This document shows, in pieces, positions 36,726-46,181 of a stretch of DNA of 64,000 nt. The DNA lies in assembly GCF_001687305.1 (NCBI RefSeq), contig NZ_LZRK01000004.1:62001-126000 (forward strand). The letters run 5' to 3'. The notes under the pieces are model-generated. The model was not told where the DNA came from and searched no databases. It saw nothing but the letters and a program-made list of their open reading frames with translations. Position 1 is the first letter of the stretch. Each line of letters begins with the position of its first letter. This DNA is from Actinomyces vulturis (lineage in GTDB: Bacteria; Actinomycetota; Actinomycetes; Actinomycetales; Actinomycetaceae). A program made the position numbers and the translations under genes.

Positions 36726-37753
36726 AAGCGCTCGTCAAAACCCAGCCGGGCCCAGGGCTCGACCTCATCGACATCCCCATGCCCACTGTGGGTCCTAACG
36801 ATGTGCTCATTAAAGTCATGCGGACGGGAATCTGTGGCACTGACCTGCATATTGATTCCTGGGATGGTTGGGCTGCTAAAACCCTCTCCACCCCGCGCGT
36901 CGTAGGCCACGAATTCTGCGGCACCATCGTGGAACTCGGTGCTGAAGTCACTGACCTTGAAGTTGGCCAGTTCGTCTCCGGCGAAGGTCACTATGTGTGT
37001 GGGCGCTGCCGAGCCTGCCTAGCTGGTCTACGCCACCTATGTCACAATACACAAGGTATTGGCTACGCGGTGGACGGCGCATTCTGTGAATACTTCGCCA
37101 TGCCAGCCACCAACGTATGGGTCCATCAGATACCCGATCTTGACCCTGATGTAGCTGCCATCTTTGACCCCTTCGGCAACGCCGTCCATACTGCTTTACA
37201 GTTCCCTACACTCATTGAAGATGTACTCGTCAGCGGTGCTGGCCCCATCGGTATCATGGCCGCCCTCGTCGCACAGTTCCAAGGGGCACGTAACGTCTTA
37301 CTCACTGACCTTGCTGATGAACGCCTCGAACTGGCTCACAAGGTTGGCGTCAAACACACTCTGAACGTGGGCCATCATGACCTACACGACATGTATGAAC
37401 CTCTGGGTATGAAGGAGGGCTTCGACATTGGCCTAGAAATGTCAGGCTCCGGCGCAGCGCTGTCTGCAATGATCGACAACATGGCTCATGGTGGTCGCAT
37501 CGCTTTACTCGGTACCCCTACTCAAAACCTCTCCGTGGATTTTTCCACGATCATCTTCCACATGTTGACGATCCAAGGCGTCACTGGCCGCCGAATTTTC
37601 GAAACCTGGTATGCCATGACCGCTCTCATCCGCTCCGGGCTGGATATTTCCGGTGTGATCACCGACCGCTTCCATTACACCGACTACCGTCAAGCCTTTG
37701 AAGTGGCTGGGAACGGCCGTTCCGGCAAGGTAGTCATGAGTTGGGATGATTGA
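36722..37753 (+). CDS. tdh: L-threonine 3-dehydrogenase
   Basis: Oxidises L-threonine to 2-amino-3-ketobutyrate with NAD+. 343 residues of the zinc-dependent alcohol dehydrogenase fold: catalytic zinc region GICGTDLHI and VVGHEFCG, structural-zinc cysteines in [20 protein letters not shown] motif [14 protein letters not shown]. The ATG has GAAAGGT upstream. The assignment from generic dehydrogenase to tdh rests on the next gene, kbl, which completes the pathway to glycine and acetyl-CoA. Confidence 0.92.
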   Translation: MKALVKTQPGPGLDLIDIPMPTVGPNDVLIKVMRTGICGTDLHIDSWDGWAAKTLSTPRVVGHEFCGTIVELGAEVTDLEVGQFVSGEGHYVCGRCRACLAGLRHLCHNTQGIGYAVDGAFCEYFAMPATNVWVHQIPDLDPDVAAIFDPFGNAVHTALQFPTLIEDVLVSGAGPIGIMAALVAQFQGARNVLLTDLADERLELAHKVGVKHTLNVGHHDLHDMYEPLGMKEGFDIGLEMSGSGAALSAMIDNMAHGGRIALLGTPTQNLSVDFSTIIFHMLTIQGVTGRRIFETWYAMTALIRSGLDISGVITDRFHYTDYRQAFEVAGNGRSGKVVMSWDD

Positions 37754-37803
37754 TTCCGCCGGTCATACTCCCTTTCACTGTTTTATTAAGACTAAGGACA
37801 ATA

Positions 37804-39006
37804 ATGGATTCCCAACTCCGCCAACGCTTCGCCGCTGAACTAACCGAACTTCGTGAACAAGGCTTATACAAGGAAGAAGCTGCACTCACCTCCCCACAGT
37901 CTGCGCACATTGGGGTAGCCGATGGCCGTAAGGTCATTAACTTGTGTGCCAACAACTATCTTGGCTTAGCTGACTCTCCCATTCTTATCGACGCCGCAAA
38001 GAAAGCTCTCGATGATTGGGGCTTTGGCATGGCGTCTGTTCGGTTCATCTGTGGTACCCAAACCCTTCATCAGCGTCTTGAGCGTGCCTTGACTGAATTC
38101 TTCCATCCTGAAGACCCAGATGAATGGGACACAATCCTCTACTCTTCCTGCTTCGACGCCAACGGTGGTCTGTTTGAAGTACTCTGCCAGGCTGAGGACG
38201 CCATTATCTCCGATGAACTCAATCACGCCTCCATCATTGACGGCGTGCGCCTAAGCAAGGCTGCCCGCTACCGCTACCGCAATCGCGACATGGCACACCT
38301 AGAAGAGCAGTTACAGGCTGCGTCTGGTGCGCGTACCAAGGTAATTGCTACTGACGGCGTGTTCTCCATGGATGGCTACGTGGCACCTCTCGAAGAGATT
38401 TGCACACTGGCTAAGAAGTACAACGCCATGGTGATGGTCGATGATTCTCACGCCGTGGGCTTCGTTGGAGACTCCGGTGCTGGGACTCCCGAAAAGTGCG
38501 GTGTACGCAGTGAGGTGGATGTTCTCACCGGTACGCTCGGCAAAGCTCTAGGCGGCGCCTCAGGTGGTTATACCTGTGCACGCAAAGAAATCGTAGAAAT
38601 GCTACGTCAGCGCTCCCGCCCGTATCTCTTCTCCAATTCTTTGGCACCCTCGATTGCTGGTGCCGCTATCGCAACGGTTGACCTACTGCGTTCATCCGGT
38701 GATCTGCGCGATAAACTCAACGAGAATACCGCCTACTTCCGTCGTGAAATGGTTGCTCGTGGCTTCGAAATTCCTGAGTCTGACCATGCCATTGTGCCGG
38801 TGATGATTGGTGACGCGGTTAAGGCTGCAGCCATGGCTGACCACATGCTTGCTCAAGGCATTTACGTCCGTGCTTTCTCTTACCCTGTGGTTCCTCAGGG
38901 TAAGGCTCGTATCCGCACGCAGATGTCCGCTTCGCTGACCCGTGAGGACCTCGATATGGCTATCGCAGCATTCGAAAGGGCTCGCGACGCCGTGGAAAAC
39001 AACTAA
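37804..39006 (+). CDS. kbl: Glycine C-acetyltransferase (2-amino-3-ketobutyrate CoA ligase)
   Basis: PLP enzyme that cleaves 2-amino-3-ketobutyrate with CoA to glycine and acetyl-CoA. 400 residues with [37 protein letters not shown] and the PLP lysine region [10 protein letters not shown]. Start 37804 has AAGGAC upstream; an earlier in-frame ATG at 37750 overlaps the tdh stop and is less likely. A strong terminator follows. Confidence 0.95.
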   Translation: MDSQLRQRFAAELTELREQGLYKEEAALTSPQSAHIGVADGRKVINLCANNYLGLADSPILIDAAKKALDDWGFGMASVRFICGTQTLHQRLERALTEFFHPEDPDEWDTILYSSCFDANGGLFEVLCQAEDAIISDELNHASIIDGVRLSKAARYRYRNRDMAHLEEQLQAASGARTKVIATDGVFSMDGYVAPLEEICTLAKKYNAMVMVDDSHAVGFVGDSGAGTPEKCGVRSEVDVLTGTLGKALGGASGGYTCARKEIVEMLRQRSRPYLFSNSLAPSIAGAAIATVDLLRSSGDLRDKLNENTAYFRREMVARGFEIPESDHAIVPVMIGDAVKAAAMADHMLAQGIYVRAFSYPVVPQGKARIRTQMSASLTREDLDMAIAAFERARDAVENN

Positions 39007-39021
39007 CCACTGGCTAAGAAA

Positions 39022-39060
39022 ACGTGTGGGGTCCGCGGCTATGCCGCGGACCCCACACGT
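39022..39060. terminator. Strong terminator after kbl, probably bidirectional
   Basis: A perfect 18-bp GC-rich stem (39022-39039 with 39043-39060) with loop TAT, followed by TTTT on the plus strand and preceded by AAAA. The plus-strand T run touches the 3' CCA end of the opposing tRNA-Leu gene. Confidence 0.85.
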
Positions 39061-39063
39061 TTT

Positions 39064-39147
39064 TGGTGCCCCTGACTGGACTCGAACCAGCACGCGCGTT
39101 GGCGGCGAATTTTAAGTTCGCTGTGTCTACCATTCCACCACAGGGGC
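39064..39147 (-). tRNA. tRNA-Leu(UAA)
   Basis: Acceptor stem GCCCCTG/CAGGGGC, D arm with GGAATGGTAGAC, anticodon arm GCGAA-CTTAAAA-TTCGC giving anticodon UAA, a long variable arm as expected for class II Leu tRNA, T arm CTGGTTCGAGTCCAG, and an encoded CCA. It reads UUA and UUG codons. Confidence 0.93.
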
Positions 39148-39155
39148 TTGTACCG

Positions 39156-39247
39156 TCCCCCCTCTGGGATTCGAACCCAGGACCTTGTGCTTATCAGGCA
39201 CGACACGAGGTATAAGCTCGCTGCTCTAACCGCTGAGCTAAGGGGGG
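39156..39247 (-). tRNA. Abnormal 92-nt tRNA-like gene: anticodon UAU or GAU (Ile)
   Basis: Acceptor stem CCCCCCT/AGGGGGG pairs perfectly, the D arm (GCTC/GAGC) and T arm (CTGGG-TTCGAAT-CCCAG) are normal, the discriminator is A and no CCA is encoded. Between D and T arms are two anticodon-arm-like hairpins. The first (39205-39221, loop CTTATAC) gives UAU with a long variable arm. The second (loop CTGATAA, followed by a class I variable loop AGGTC) gives GAU as in ordinary tRNA-Ile, leaving the first as a 19-base insert. Either way isoleucine codons are addressed. Which arm functions, and whether the gene is active, is unresolved. Confidence 0.65.
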
Positions 39248-39391
39248 TTCGAGCACGGGGCTCAAACGGAACGCCCCTACTCTACCAAGTTTTTCGCACC
39301 CTGTTGAACACCCGACCCACAGAGTGTTCATCCAGCATCAAAAAGTGACAAGTAAAGACTTCCAGGCCCCGATAAGCCTCGTGATGTTCCA

Positions 39392-40330
39392 TCAGTACTC
39401 TGAGTTTTCTATTTCCCAAAGACCTGCTCGTTGAGCGAGGACTGCCAAAGCTATGGAACCGGCAGACGACGTTCGCATCACGTGGGGACCGAGGCGAACC
39501 ATAATGGCTCCCGCCTCAATCAACGCTCGAGTTTCTTCCTCACCAATACCACCTTCAGGCCCTACGATGACGGCTACTGACAATGCCTTGCTACTCGTGG
39601 CATTGCCAAGGCTACGGTGTTGAACTTCCACAGCAGTGGGTTCTTCGCCAGCATTGCTAGCACTGACAGATCCACCGTCAGGAGAAGCAACGTAAGAGAG
39701 ATCATCCGTACTATGGGGTTGTTCCTTCTGAGAACTAAGGAACTGAGAAATTGATGTGGTTGCTTCTTCATGGAGTAGGGCCACGTAAGCCCCCTGCTGA
39801 ATCTGCTCACGAATCCAAATGCACAGTTGCCTAGTGTTCTTAGGCTCTAGTACTTCAGGAATCACACTACGACGTGCCTGTTTTGCTGCTTCACGAGCAA
39901 TCGCCTGCCAACGAGCCTGTCCCTTAGCAACCTTATTACCGTTCCACTGACTGATTGATCGTGCAGCCTGCCACGGAATAACCTGGTGAACACCAACTTC
40001 TGTAGAAGTCTCAACAGCCTGTTCATCGCGGCCGCCCTTTGCCAGAGCTTGAATGAGCGTCAATATGGCAACGGAGTCTTCTTCGGTCTGGACTCTCTCG
40101 ACGATTACGGGAAGTTCGTCTTTCACCCCGCGCTGCATGGCACCAACTACGCCCACGATACGCGTACCCGCACCATCAGCAAGATCAACACGTTCACTTT
40201 CGCGAAGTCGGCGGACAGTCACTGCATGACGAGCCTCTGGCCCCGAAAGCACGACGGTCATTCCTGGTTTAACGCTTGCCAGCGCGCAGGACAGTGTGGA
40301 GTCATCGACCATGAATACTGGTGCAGTCAT
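39392..40330 (-). CDS. rsmE: 16S rRNA (uracil-1498-N3)-methyltransferase RsmE
   Basis: SPOUT-fold methyltransferase, 312 residues. Conserved parts are HAVTVRRLRESERVDLADG, LTLIQALAKGGRDEQAVETSTEVGV, VGPEGGIGEEE and the C-terminal LGPHVMRTSSAGSIAL. It is about 60 residues longer than usual because of a Ser/Glu-rich insert (residues about 200-255) between the two conserved halves. The ATG has AAAGGATGA upstream. It follows dnaJ in the standard order. Confidence 0.93.
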   Translation of the reverse strand: MTAPVFMVDDSTLSCALASVKPGMTVVLSGPEARHAVTVRRLRESERVDLADGAGTRIVGVVGAMQRGVKDELPVIVERVQTEEDSVAILTLIQALAKGGRDEQAVETSTEVGVHQVIPWQAARSISQWNGNKVAKGQARWQAIAREAAKQARRSVIPEVLEPKNTRQLCIWIREQIQQGAYVALLHEEATTSISQFLSSQKEQPHSTDDLSYVASPDGGSVSASNAGEEPTAVEVQHRSLGNATSSKALSVAVIVGPEGGIGEEETRALIEAGAIMVRLGPHVMRTSSAGSIALAVLAQRAGLWEIENSEY

Positions 40331-40474
40331 AACATCATCCTTTCACGCTCACATCACCTTGGAAACGCAGAGCGTTAAATTGTCCGCGGACTCACCGCGT
40401 TCTGCGAACAACTGGTGCACAGGTAACACTCTCGAAAAACACCGAATACCGTTCCGCAAATGAAACGACGTAAC

Positions 40475-41587
40475 TCAGTGGCCAGAAAGTTTATCCTTGA
40501 GTTTTCCGAGAACGGATTCATCCTTTGCCGGAGCCACACCATCTTCACCGCGCAACGCAGCTAACTGCTGGAGTAATTCACGCTGCTGCGAATCAATATG
40601 CCTGGGCGTTTCCACCACGATGGAGACGTGGAGGTCACCGCGTCCGTGACGACGCAGGTGTCCCACACCAAGCCCATCAAGAATGACCTCATCACCGCTC
40701 TGAGTACCAGGCTTAATGCTGACATCCTGGGTGCCGTCGAGCGTATCGAGAGGATAGGTGGCACCGAGGGCAGCGGCAGTCATGGGGATGCGCAACTCAG
40801 TGAGCAAGTCATCACCGTGACGCTCGAGGAAGGGGTGGCGTTCTTCATGAATCTCTATGTAGAGGTCAGCATGAGGACCACCAGCGGGACCTGCTTCACC
40901 GCGTCCAGACATGCGGATGCGAGTTCCATCAGCCACGCCTGCGGGAATATCCACTTCAATGGTGTCACGTACGTGGGTGCGGCCCTGAGCGGAGCATTCT
41001 TTACAGGGAGAGGCAATCACTGTGCCAAAGCCTTGGCAAGTGGAACAGGCAGTTGAGGTCATGACGTTGCCTAGGAAGGAGCGTGCCATGCGCTGAACGG
41101 AGCCAGAACCATTACAAGAAGAGCAGGTAACTGGTTCGGTTCCTGGCGAGCAGCAGGAGCCATTGCAAGAGGCGCAGGTAACGTAGGTATCAACCTCGAT
41201 GGAGCGATGAGCACCAAAAGCCACATCTTCCAGGCTAACGTCCACGGCAACAAGGGAGTCCTGGCCACGGCGTGCACGTGATGCGGGGCCACGTGAGGCT
41301 CCACCACCAAACATCGACTGGAAGAAAGTGCCCAGGTCAGGAGCGCCGAAACCGCCTCCAAATCCACTTGCACCGTTAAGTGCGTCCTCACCGCCCAGGT
41401 CGTACATCTGACGCTTATCAGGATCGGAAAGAGTTTCGTAGGCGCGGGAGACCTTCTTGAACTCTTCTTCGTGTCCTTCACCAGCGATATCGGGATGAAG
41501 TTTACGAGCCTTCTTTCGGTAGGCTTTTTTGATTTCCTCCAGGGTTGCGTTTTGGGAAACACCAAGGAGTTCGTAGTAATCGCTCAA
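40475..41587 (-). CDS. dnaJ: Chaperone protein DnaJ
   Basis: Hsp40 co-chaperone, 370 residues: J domain with HPD ([10 protein letters not shown]), a Gly/Phe-rich region, a zinc-finger region of four Cys pairs ([35 protein letters not shown]) and the C-terminal substrate-binding domain. The first Cys repeat reads CNGSCCSPG instead of CxGxG. The start is TTG with AGGAAG upstream. It follows hrcA and is presumably under CIRCE control. Confidence 0.95.
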   Translation of the reverse strand: MSDYYELLGVSQNATLEEIKKAYRKKARKLHPDIAGEGHEEEFKKVSRAYETLSDPDKRQMYDLGGEDALNGASGFGGGFGAPDLGTFFQSMFGGGASRGPASRARRGQDSLVAVDVSLEDVAFGAHRSIEVDTYVTCASCNGSCCSPGTEPVTCSSCNGSGSVQRMARSFLGNVMTSTACSTCQGFGTVIASPCKECSAQGRTHVRDTIEVDIPAGVADGTRIRMSGRGEAGPAGGPHADLYIEIHEERHPFLERHGDDLLTELRIPMTAAALGATYPLDTLDGTQDVSIKPGTQSGDEVILDGLGVGHLRRHGRGDLHVSIVVETPRHIDSQQRELLQQLAALRGEDGVAPAKDESVLGKLKDKLSGH

Positions 41588-41648
41588 GGTTGTGTTCTTC
41601 CTTTGTTTTCACACATCTAGTGGCTCTGGTCAGTGAAACGTCGCGGCC

Positions 41649-42695
41649 TCACTGTTGGCCTTCGTCGCTTAAGAATCGAGAAAGGTACATGGCAACCGCT
41701 CTCACGGCAGCCATAGTGGCTGGGTAATCCATACGCGTGGGACCAACTACGCCCACGTGCGCGAGTCCAGTACTGACGGCGGCAGAAGAATCGCACGGGC
41801 GGGAACCATAACTGGAGGCGACAACTGAGGCTTCAGCCAATGCGTCGTCATTATTCTCCTGACCAATAGTGACATTGAGGGCCCCATCTCCGACCTGAGT
41901 AAACAAGCGCATGAGAACAACTTGCTCTTCAATGGCATCCAACAGTGGACCAAGAGAGGAAAAGTCCGGGGTAGACCGCGCAAGGTTAGCGGTCCCAGCC
42001 ATGACGAGGCGCTCTTCAGCATCTGGTCGAAGTGCATCAGCGAGAGCTTCGGCAACCGCAGCAAGAATAAGACGTTCGCTCATCGGTGCATGGGTAGCCA
42101 GCAAACTCAAAGTGCTCTCTACATCGGCACTGGGACGCCCGCCGAGAGCAGCATTGAGACGGCCTTTAACGCTTTCAAGTGCTACCGCGTCAATCGGCGC
42201 TGCCACGGTCATCGTGCGTTGTTCGACACGGCCTGTGTCAGTAATGATGACCATAAGCAAGCGTGTGGGGCCCATAGGCACCAATTCGAGGTGACGTAGC
42301 GCGGTGGAGCGTAATGAGGGTAACTCAATGACCGCGAGTTGACCGGTAAGTTGCGCCAAAGCTCGAACAGTACGCTCCACTACGTCTTCCAGGTCTACAG
42401 CGCCGTCAAGAAAGGCTGTGATAGCAGTGCGCTCGGCAGGCGACAGTGGCTTGATGGAGTCAATATCATCAACGAACATGCGGTAACCCTTGTGTGTGGG
42501 CACGCGTCCGGCGGAAGTATGCGGCTGATGAATGAGGCCTTCATCTTCGAGGGCGGCCATGTCATTGCGGATTGTCGCGGGGGAAACACCCAAGCGGTAA
42601 CGTTCAACAATTGCTCGTGAGCCGACGGGTTCACGAGTGCGCACGTAATCGGAGACGATTGCTTGGAGAACTTTCTTCCGGCGCTCATTACTCAT
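41649..42695 (-). CDS. hrcA: Heat-inducible transcription repressor HrcA
   Basis: 348 residues. The N-terminal winged helix has VGSRAIVERYRLGVSPATIR and DEGLIHQPHTSAGRVPT, which are HrcA signatures; the C-terminal domain has LVMAGTANLAR and IGQENN. It represses heat-shock genes at CIRCE, and a CIRCE copy lies directly upstream, indicating autoregulation. The ATG has AAGGAGGAAA upstream. Confidence 0.96.
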   Translation of the reverse strand: MSNERRKKVLQAIVSDYVRTREPVGSRAIVERYRLGVSPATIRNDMAALEDEGLIHQPHTSAGRVPTHKGYRMFVDDIDSIKPLSPAERTAITAFLDGAVDLEDVVERTVRALAQLTGQLAVIELPSLRSTALRHLELVPMGPTRLLMVIITDTGRVEQRTMTVAAPIDAVALESVKGRLNAALGGRPSADVESTLSLLATHAPMSERLILAAVAEALADALRPDAEERLVMAGTANLARSTPDFSSLGPLLDAIEEQVVLMRLFTQVGDGALNVTIGQENNDDALAEASVVASSYGSRPCDSSAAVSTGLAHVGVVGPTRMDYPATMAAVRAVAMYLSRFLSDEGQQ

Positions 42696-42751
42696 GGGGT
42701 TTCCTCCTTTCCATAATCGAATGTCCCTCGGTGATATTCACGGCCACCGAA

Positions 42752-42778
42752 TTAGCACTCTAGACCTTCGAGTGCCAT
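42752..42778. promoter_or_regulatory. CIRCE operator
   Basis: TTAGCACTC, nine bases, then GAGTGCCAT: seven of nine bases of the right arm match GAGTGCTAA and the left arm is perfect. It is 57 bases upstream of hrcA and 54 bases from the divergent DUF3097 gene, so HrcA may affect both. Confidence 0.9.
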
Positions 42779-42832
42779 CCTACCCGCCTCTTCGGCGCGC
42801 CTGATGCATGGACAACGTGAGATTGGCCTACC

Positions 42833-44026
42833 GTGCGCTTCGTGACTTCCCGTTCTTCTATTCCTGGCGGCCAGCCGAAACCAACTTCTCGTTCTGCTCT
42901 TTCTCCTACTGTTGCCCGTCGTTTAGCCCGACGCCAAGCCGCACAGTCCCAGCGACAAGTCGCCTCAGTAGACGGACAATTTCATCAGCAACCAAACCTG
43001 AACAATCAACGCTCAGCCTCAACTCAGCCCTCAGCGAATGAGGCGCCTCAACGTACGTCTTTGCTTGGAAGCAGGGGACGTATAGGGCAGCAAACTCCAA
43101 AACAAGTCCCCCAGATTCAGGCACTATCTCATGGCGGTGATCGCTATGGATTAGACATTCTTGCTGTTGATCCTCATCGAGTTGGGTCACATGCTCGCCG
43201 GCCGATGAGTTCCACGATTCCAGTGGAATTGAACATGGTTATTGAGGATGTTCATACCGGTTTCGTGGGCGCCGTTCTCAGCGTAGAGAAGTCTGGCGGC
43301 CGATGGGTCATGGTTCTTGAGGACCGCCATGGAACTCGCCGTGGTTTCCCTTTAGGGCCTGGATATTGGGTGGAGGGTAAACCTGTCATTCTCGATCCAC
43401 CCGTTGGCAAACCCCGCGTCGATACAGGACCGAAAAGTGCGGGTGGCCGTACGTTGACGGCCTCCGGTTCTTATCGAGTGGAGGGTCAGAAGGCTAGGAC
43501 TGCTCGTGCGTCACGCATTTGGGTTGAAGGACGACACGATGCAGAGTTAGTGGAAAAAGTGTGGGGTGATGATCTTCGCGTCGAAGGCGTAGTAGTCCTG
43601 ATGCTTGATGGCGCTGACAATCTTGAAGCAGTCATGCGCGACTTTGAGCCCTGTCCTACAAGGCGCGCCGGTGTACTTCTAGATCATCTGGTGCCCGGTT
43701 CAAAAGAATCACGAATTGCTGAACGTGTCATGGGGATGAAAGGGGGCGAGAACGTCAAGATTCTTGGGCACCCTTACATTGATGTATGGCAAGCCATTAA
43801 ACCTGAGCGTCTAGGGTTAAATGCCTGGCCGACGATTCCACGGGGCACGGATATTAAGCACGGCACTTTGGAGTATCTAGGCTGGCCCCATGAAGATCAA
43901 ACTGATATCGCTCGTGGATGGCAGCGTATCTTGTCGACGGTCGCATCGTATAAGGACCTGGAGCCGGCGTTGCTAGGACGAATGGAAGAACTCATTGACT
44001 TCGTCACCGAGCCCGGAACCGAATAA
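42833..44026 (+). CDS. DUF3097 family protein
   Basis: 397 residues. A Gln/Arg-rich low-complexity N-terminus (to about residue 100) precedes the DUF3097 core: RYGLDILAVDPHR, VWVEG-like ARASRIWVEGRHDAELVEK and VLLDHLVPGSKESRI, which resembles a TOPRIM-like nuclease/primase fold. The family is actinobacterial and normally sits beside hrcA. The GTG at 42833 is the only start near the divergent promoter; a GTG at 42842 is possible. Function unknown. Confidence 0.88.
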   Translation: MRFVTSRSSIPGGQPKPTSRSALSPTVARRLARRQAAQSQRQVASVDGQFHQQPNLNNQRSASTQPSANEAPQRTSLLGSRGRIGQQTPKQVPQIQALSHGGDRYGLDILAVDPHRVGSHARRPMSSTIPVELNMVIEDVHTGFVGAVLSVEKSGGRWVMVLEDRHGTRRGFPLGPGYWVEGKPVILDPPVGKPRVDTGPKSAGGRTLTASGSYRVEGQKARTARASRIWVEGRHDAELVEKVWGDDLRVEGVVVLMLDGADNLEAVMRDFEPCPTRRAGVLLDHLVPGSKESRIAERVMGMKGGENVKILGHPYIDVWQAIKPERLGLNAWPTIPRGTDIKHGTLEYLGWPHEDQTDIARGWQRILSTVASYKDLEPALLGRMEELIDFVTEPGTE

Positions 44027-44080
44027 TGACGGAAATCGCAACGACTCGTACTCCCCAGCGCTCATTGTCTCCGTCACCGC

Positions 44081-44539
44081 TTATTGAGTAAAAATCTCTG
44101 ACAGCGGCTGGGTCTGATTGTTGTTCCATTCAGCGAAGCACAAGTACTCATGCTGGCCAGCATTCCAGGCTTCCTTAGTGGGGTTTGCGACCTGAATAGT
44201 CAAGCCGTCATTCTCTGCCGCATCTGGATACTGAGCAACAAGGGCTTTCTTGCACATGGCAAAACTGGTGGTCTCTAATTCAACATCGCCGGGGTACACA
44301 TCAGTAGTGTCATGTGCTTCACGAGCGAAGAGTTCTGAATCATGAGTCTGTGTGCACTCGACAGGTTTAACCTCTTTGCCTTGAGAAACGAAGCAATCGC
44401 CTACCTGCGCAGTGTCCATCACGCTATCGAGCGATTCATTTTTATCATTCGCTTCGGAATTACACGCGCCTAACAGCATGATTGAAGCCGCCATGGTCAA
44501 AGCGAGGAGACGACGTGGACGAAACCGCGATGTTGTCAT
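44081..44539 (-). CDS. Septum_form-family lipoprotein
   Basis: 152 residues from ATG 44539. A basic start, hydrophobic core and lipobox LGAC with Cys26 give a lipoprotein signal. The mature part matches the actinobacterial septum formation family: VGDCFVSQGKEVKPVECTQTHDSELFA, a Cys-mediated domain with four conserved-looking cysteines. A start at 44581 is disfavoured: a TATGAT hexamer sits six bases ahead of 44539, suggesting a leaderless transcript. Converges with DUF3097. Confidence 0.82.
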   Translation of the reverse strand: MTTSRFRPRRLLALTMAASIMLLGACNSEANDKNESLDSVMDTAQVGDCFVSQGKEVKPVECTQTHDSELFAREAHDTTDVYPGDVELETTSFAMCKKALVAQYPDAAENDGLTIQVANPTKEAWNAGQHEYLCFAEWNNNQTQPLSEIFTQ

Positions 44540-44545
44540 ACCTCC

Positions 44546-44551
44546 ATCATA
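44546..44551 (-). promoter_or_regulatory. -10 element of a probable leaderless lipoprotein transcript
   Basis: TATGAT on the minus strand, six bases before the ATG. The six bases between read GGAGGT, too close to the start to serve as a ribosome site. Confidence 0.5.
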
Positions 44552-44609
44552 GTGAAGGTCTCGATCCCTTTGGTTAGGCACAGAAAACTGTGTGGGATCG
44601 CACCGATGG

Positions 44610-46052
44610 TCACATCTTACGAATTTCAGGGGACGGCTCTGCCCCGGCGCTTCGACGTGCCAAGATCAGGAGTACCACGCACCTGGCCAGCACCACTGCA
44701 GTAACGATGGCACCAAGAAGGTTACTCACCCACCCTGACGCAATGAAAAACAGGACCATAGCAACGATGGCGGGCAACAGGAGGAACGCGGCGTCAACAA
44801 TGTAGCGTCCAAAAGCAGGCATCTCGACACCTGCGGATTCAGCGACGGATTTGACCATGAAATTGGGGCCGTTACCGATATAGGTCAATGCACCGCAAAG
44901 CACTGCGCCCAGGGAAATTGCCGTGAGGTAATGCTCAGGAACTCCAGCGACGGTGGCCATGCCATCGGCCGGCAGTTGAGTGGCCATCTCGAAGAAGGTG
45001 GCATAGGTGGGAGCGTTGTCCAGAACGCTAGAAAGGCCGCCGGTGAAGATGAAGAAAGTACTCTCGGTCAAAGGCAACTTGGGGGCGATTTCTGCCAGGT
45101 ATTCCAGGGCAGGAATCATAGTGAGGAAGATACCAATGAAGAGGGTGGCGACTTCCTTAATAGGGCCCCAAGTGAACTGGTTGTCTTCAAAACGAGTCTT
45201 TTTATCACCCAGCATATAAGAGGCTGTGGCGGCAGCAATCATGACCACCTCACGCCAAGGAATCCACTGCATGATGTTGGCATGACCTTCTTCAATCGCG
45301 GCCACGTTGATAGAAGGAAGGAAGGCAACAGAGGCAATGATGCAGGCGAAGAAAAAAATCTGAATCTTACCGTGGAACCCAAGCGGGGTGACGTGTTCGT
45401 AATCATCTTTCACCGCAGCGTCGGGTTCCTTTGCCCAGTAGTAACTGTCTAGGGCGTAGTAAGACAGGAGCATAAGACCGTTAACAAACAACCACTGGGG
45501 AAATAAGGAGAAGGTCCAGGTAAAGGGCACACCGCGGAGCATGCCAAGAAACAATGGCGGATCGCCCAATGGCGTGAGCAGACCTCCACAGTTCGCCACG
45601 ATAAAAATGGTGAACAGCATGGTGTGAACACGGTATCGACGCTCAGAGTTAGTGTTCAGCAGTGGACGGACTAAAAGCATAGCTGCGCCGGTGGTTCCAA
45701 CGAAGGATGCTAAGGCGCCACCAATGGCGAGGAAGATGGTGTTGTTGCGCGGATTACCGATAAGGTCACCGGCAACGAAGAAGCCACCGGAGACAATAAA
45801 TAAACTGGCTAGCAAACAAATGAATTGAAAATATTCAACTGCGGTGTCTGCCACTGGCCACCATGATGCAGTCAGACCGATCCATACAGCAACGGGAACG
45901 CCGAGAATCAAAGCGACGAGCAATTGGCTACGTTCTTTTTCCCACCAGTGTGCAGTTGCTGGGATAAGTGGAAATACAGCGATAGAACCGAGCATAAGCA
46001 CGAACGGAATGACTGACCACCATGACAAATGCACTCTTCTACGCCTCCTCAT
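44610..46052 (-). CDS. NhaD/CitMHS-type sodium:proton antiporter
   Basis: 480 residues with about twelve hydrophobic segments. Ion-transporter superfamily features are GTTGAAMLLVRPLL, GGLLTPLGDPPLFLGML and the paired half-repeat SSVLDNAPTYATFF. These mark the NhaD-like group, which exchanges Na+ for H+. The start at 46052 has GGAGGTGG about ten bases upstream; the longer frame to 46145 adds an unlikely N-terminus. Confidence 0.83.
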   Translation of the reverse strand: MRRRRRVHLSWWSVIPFVLMLGSIAVFPLIPATAHWWEKERSQLLVALILGVPVAVWIGLTASWWPVADTAVEYFQFICLLASLFIVSGGFFVAGDLIGNPRNNTIFLAIGGALASFVGTTGAAMLLVRPLLNTNSERRYRVHTMLFTIFIVANCGGLLTPLGDPPLFLGMLRGVPFTWTFSLFPQWLFVNGLMLLSYYALDSYYWAKEPDAAVKDDYEHVTPLGFHGKIQIFFFACIIASVAFLPSINVAAIEEGHANIMQWIPWREVVMIAAATASYMLGDKKTRFEDNQFTWGPIKEVATLFIGIFLTMIPALEYLAEIAPKLPLTESTFFIFTGGLSSVLDNAPTYATFFEMATQLPADGMATVAGVPEHYLTAISLGAVLCGALTYIGNGPNFMVKSVAESAGVEMPAFGRYIVDAAFLLLPAIVAMVLFFIASGWVSNLLGAIVTAVVLARCVVLLILARRSAGAEPSPEIRKM

Positions 46053-46181
46053 GACATACGAACCACCTCCACTGTAGTCCTGCCTTTTTGTACTCAGGCA
46101 GTGGAATGGTCCCAAAAAGCGCCTTTTGTGTGGATAGTCACCCACTTAGAGTTCAGCTGTTAATGGTGAAAAACTTAAGAA

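Noticed and set aside
39248-39391. Possible third tRNA upstream of the 92-nt gene
   Set aside because: Only a short GAGC/CTC-type pairing and no T-arm consensus.
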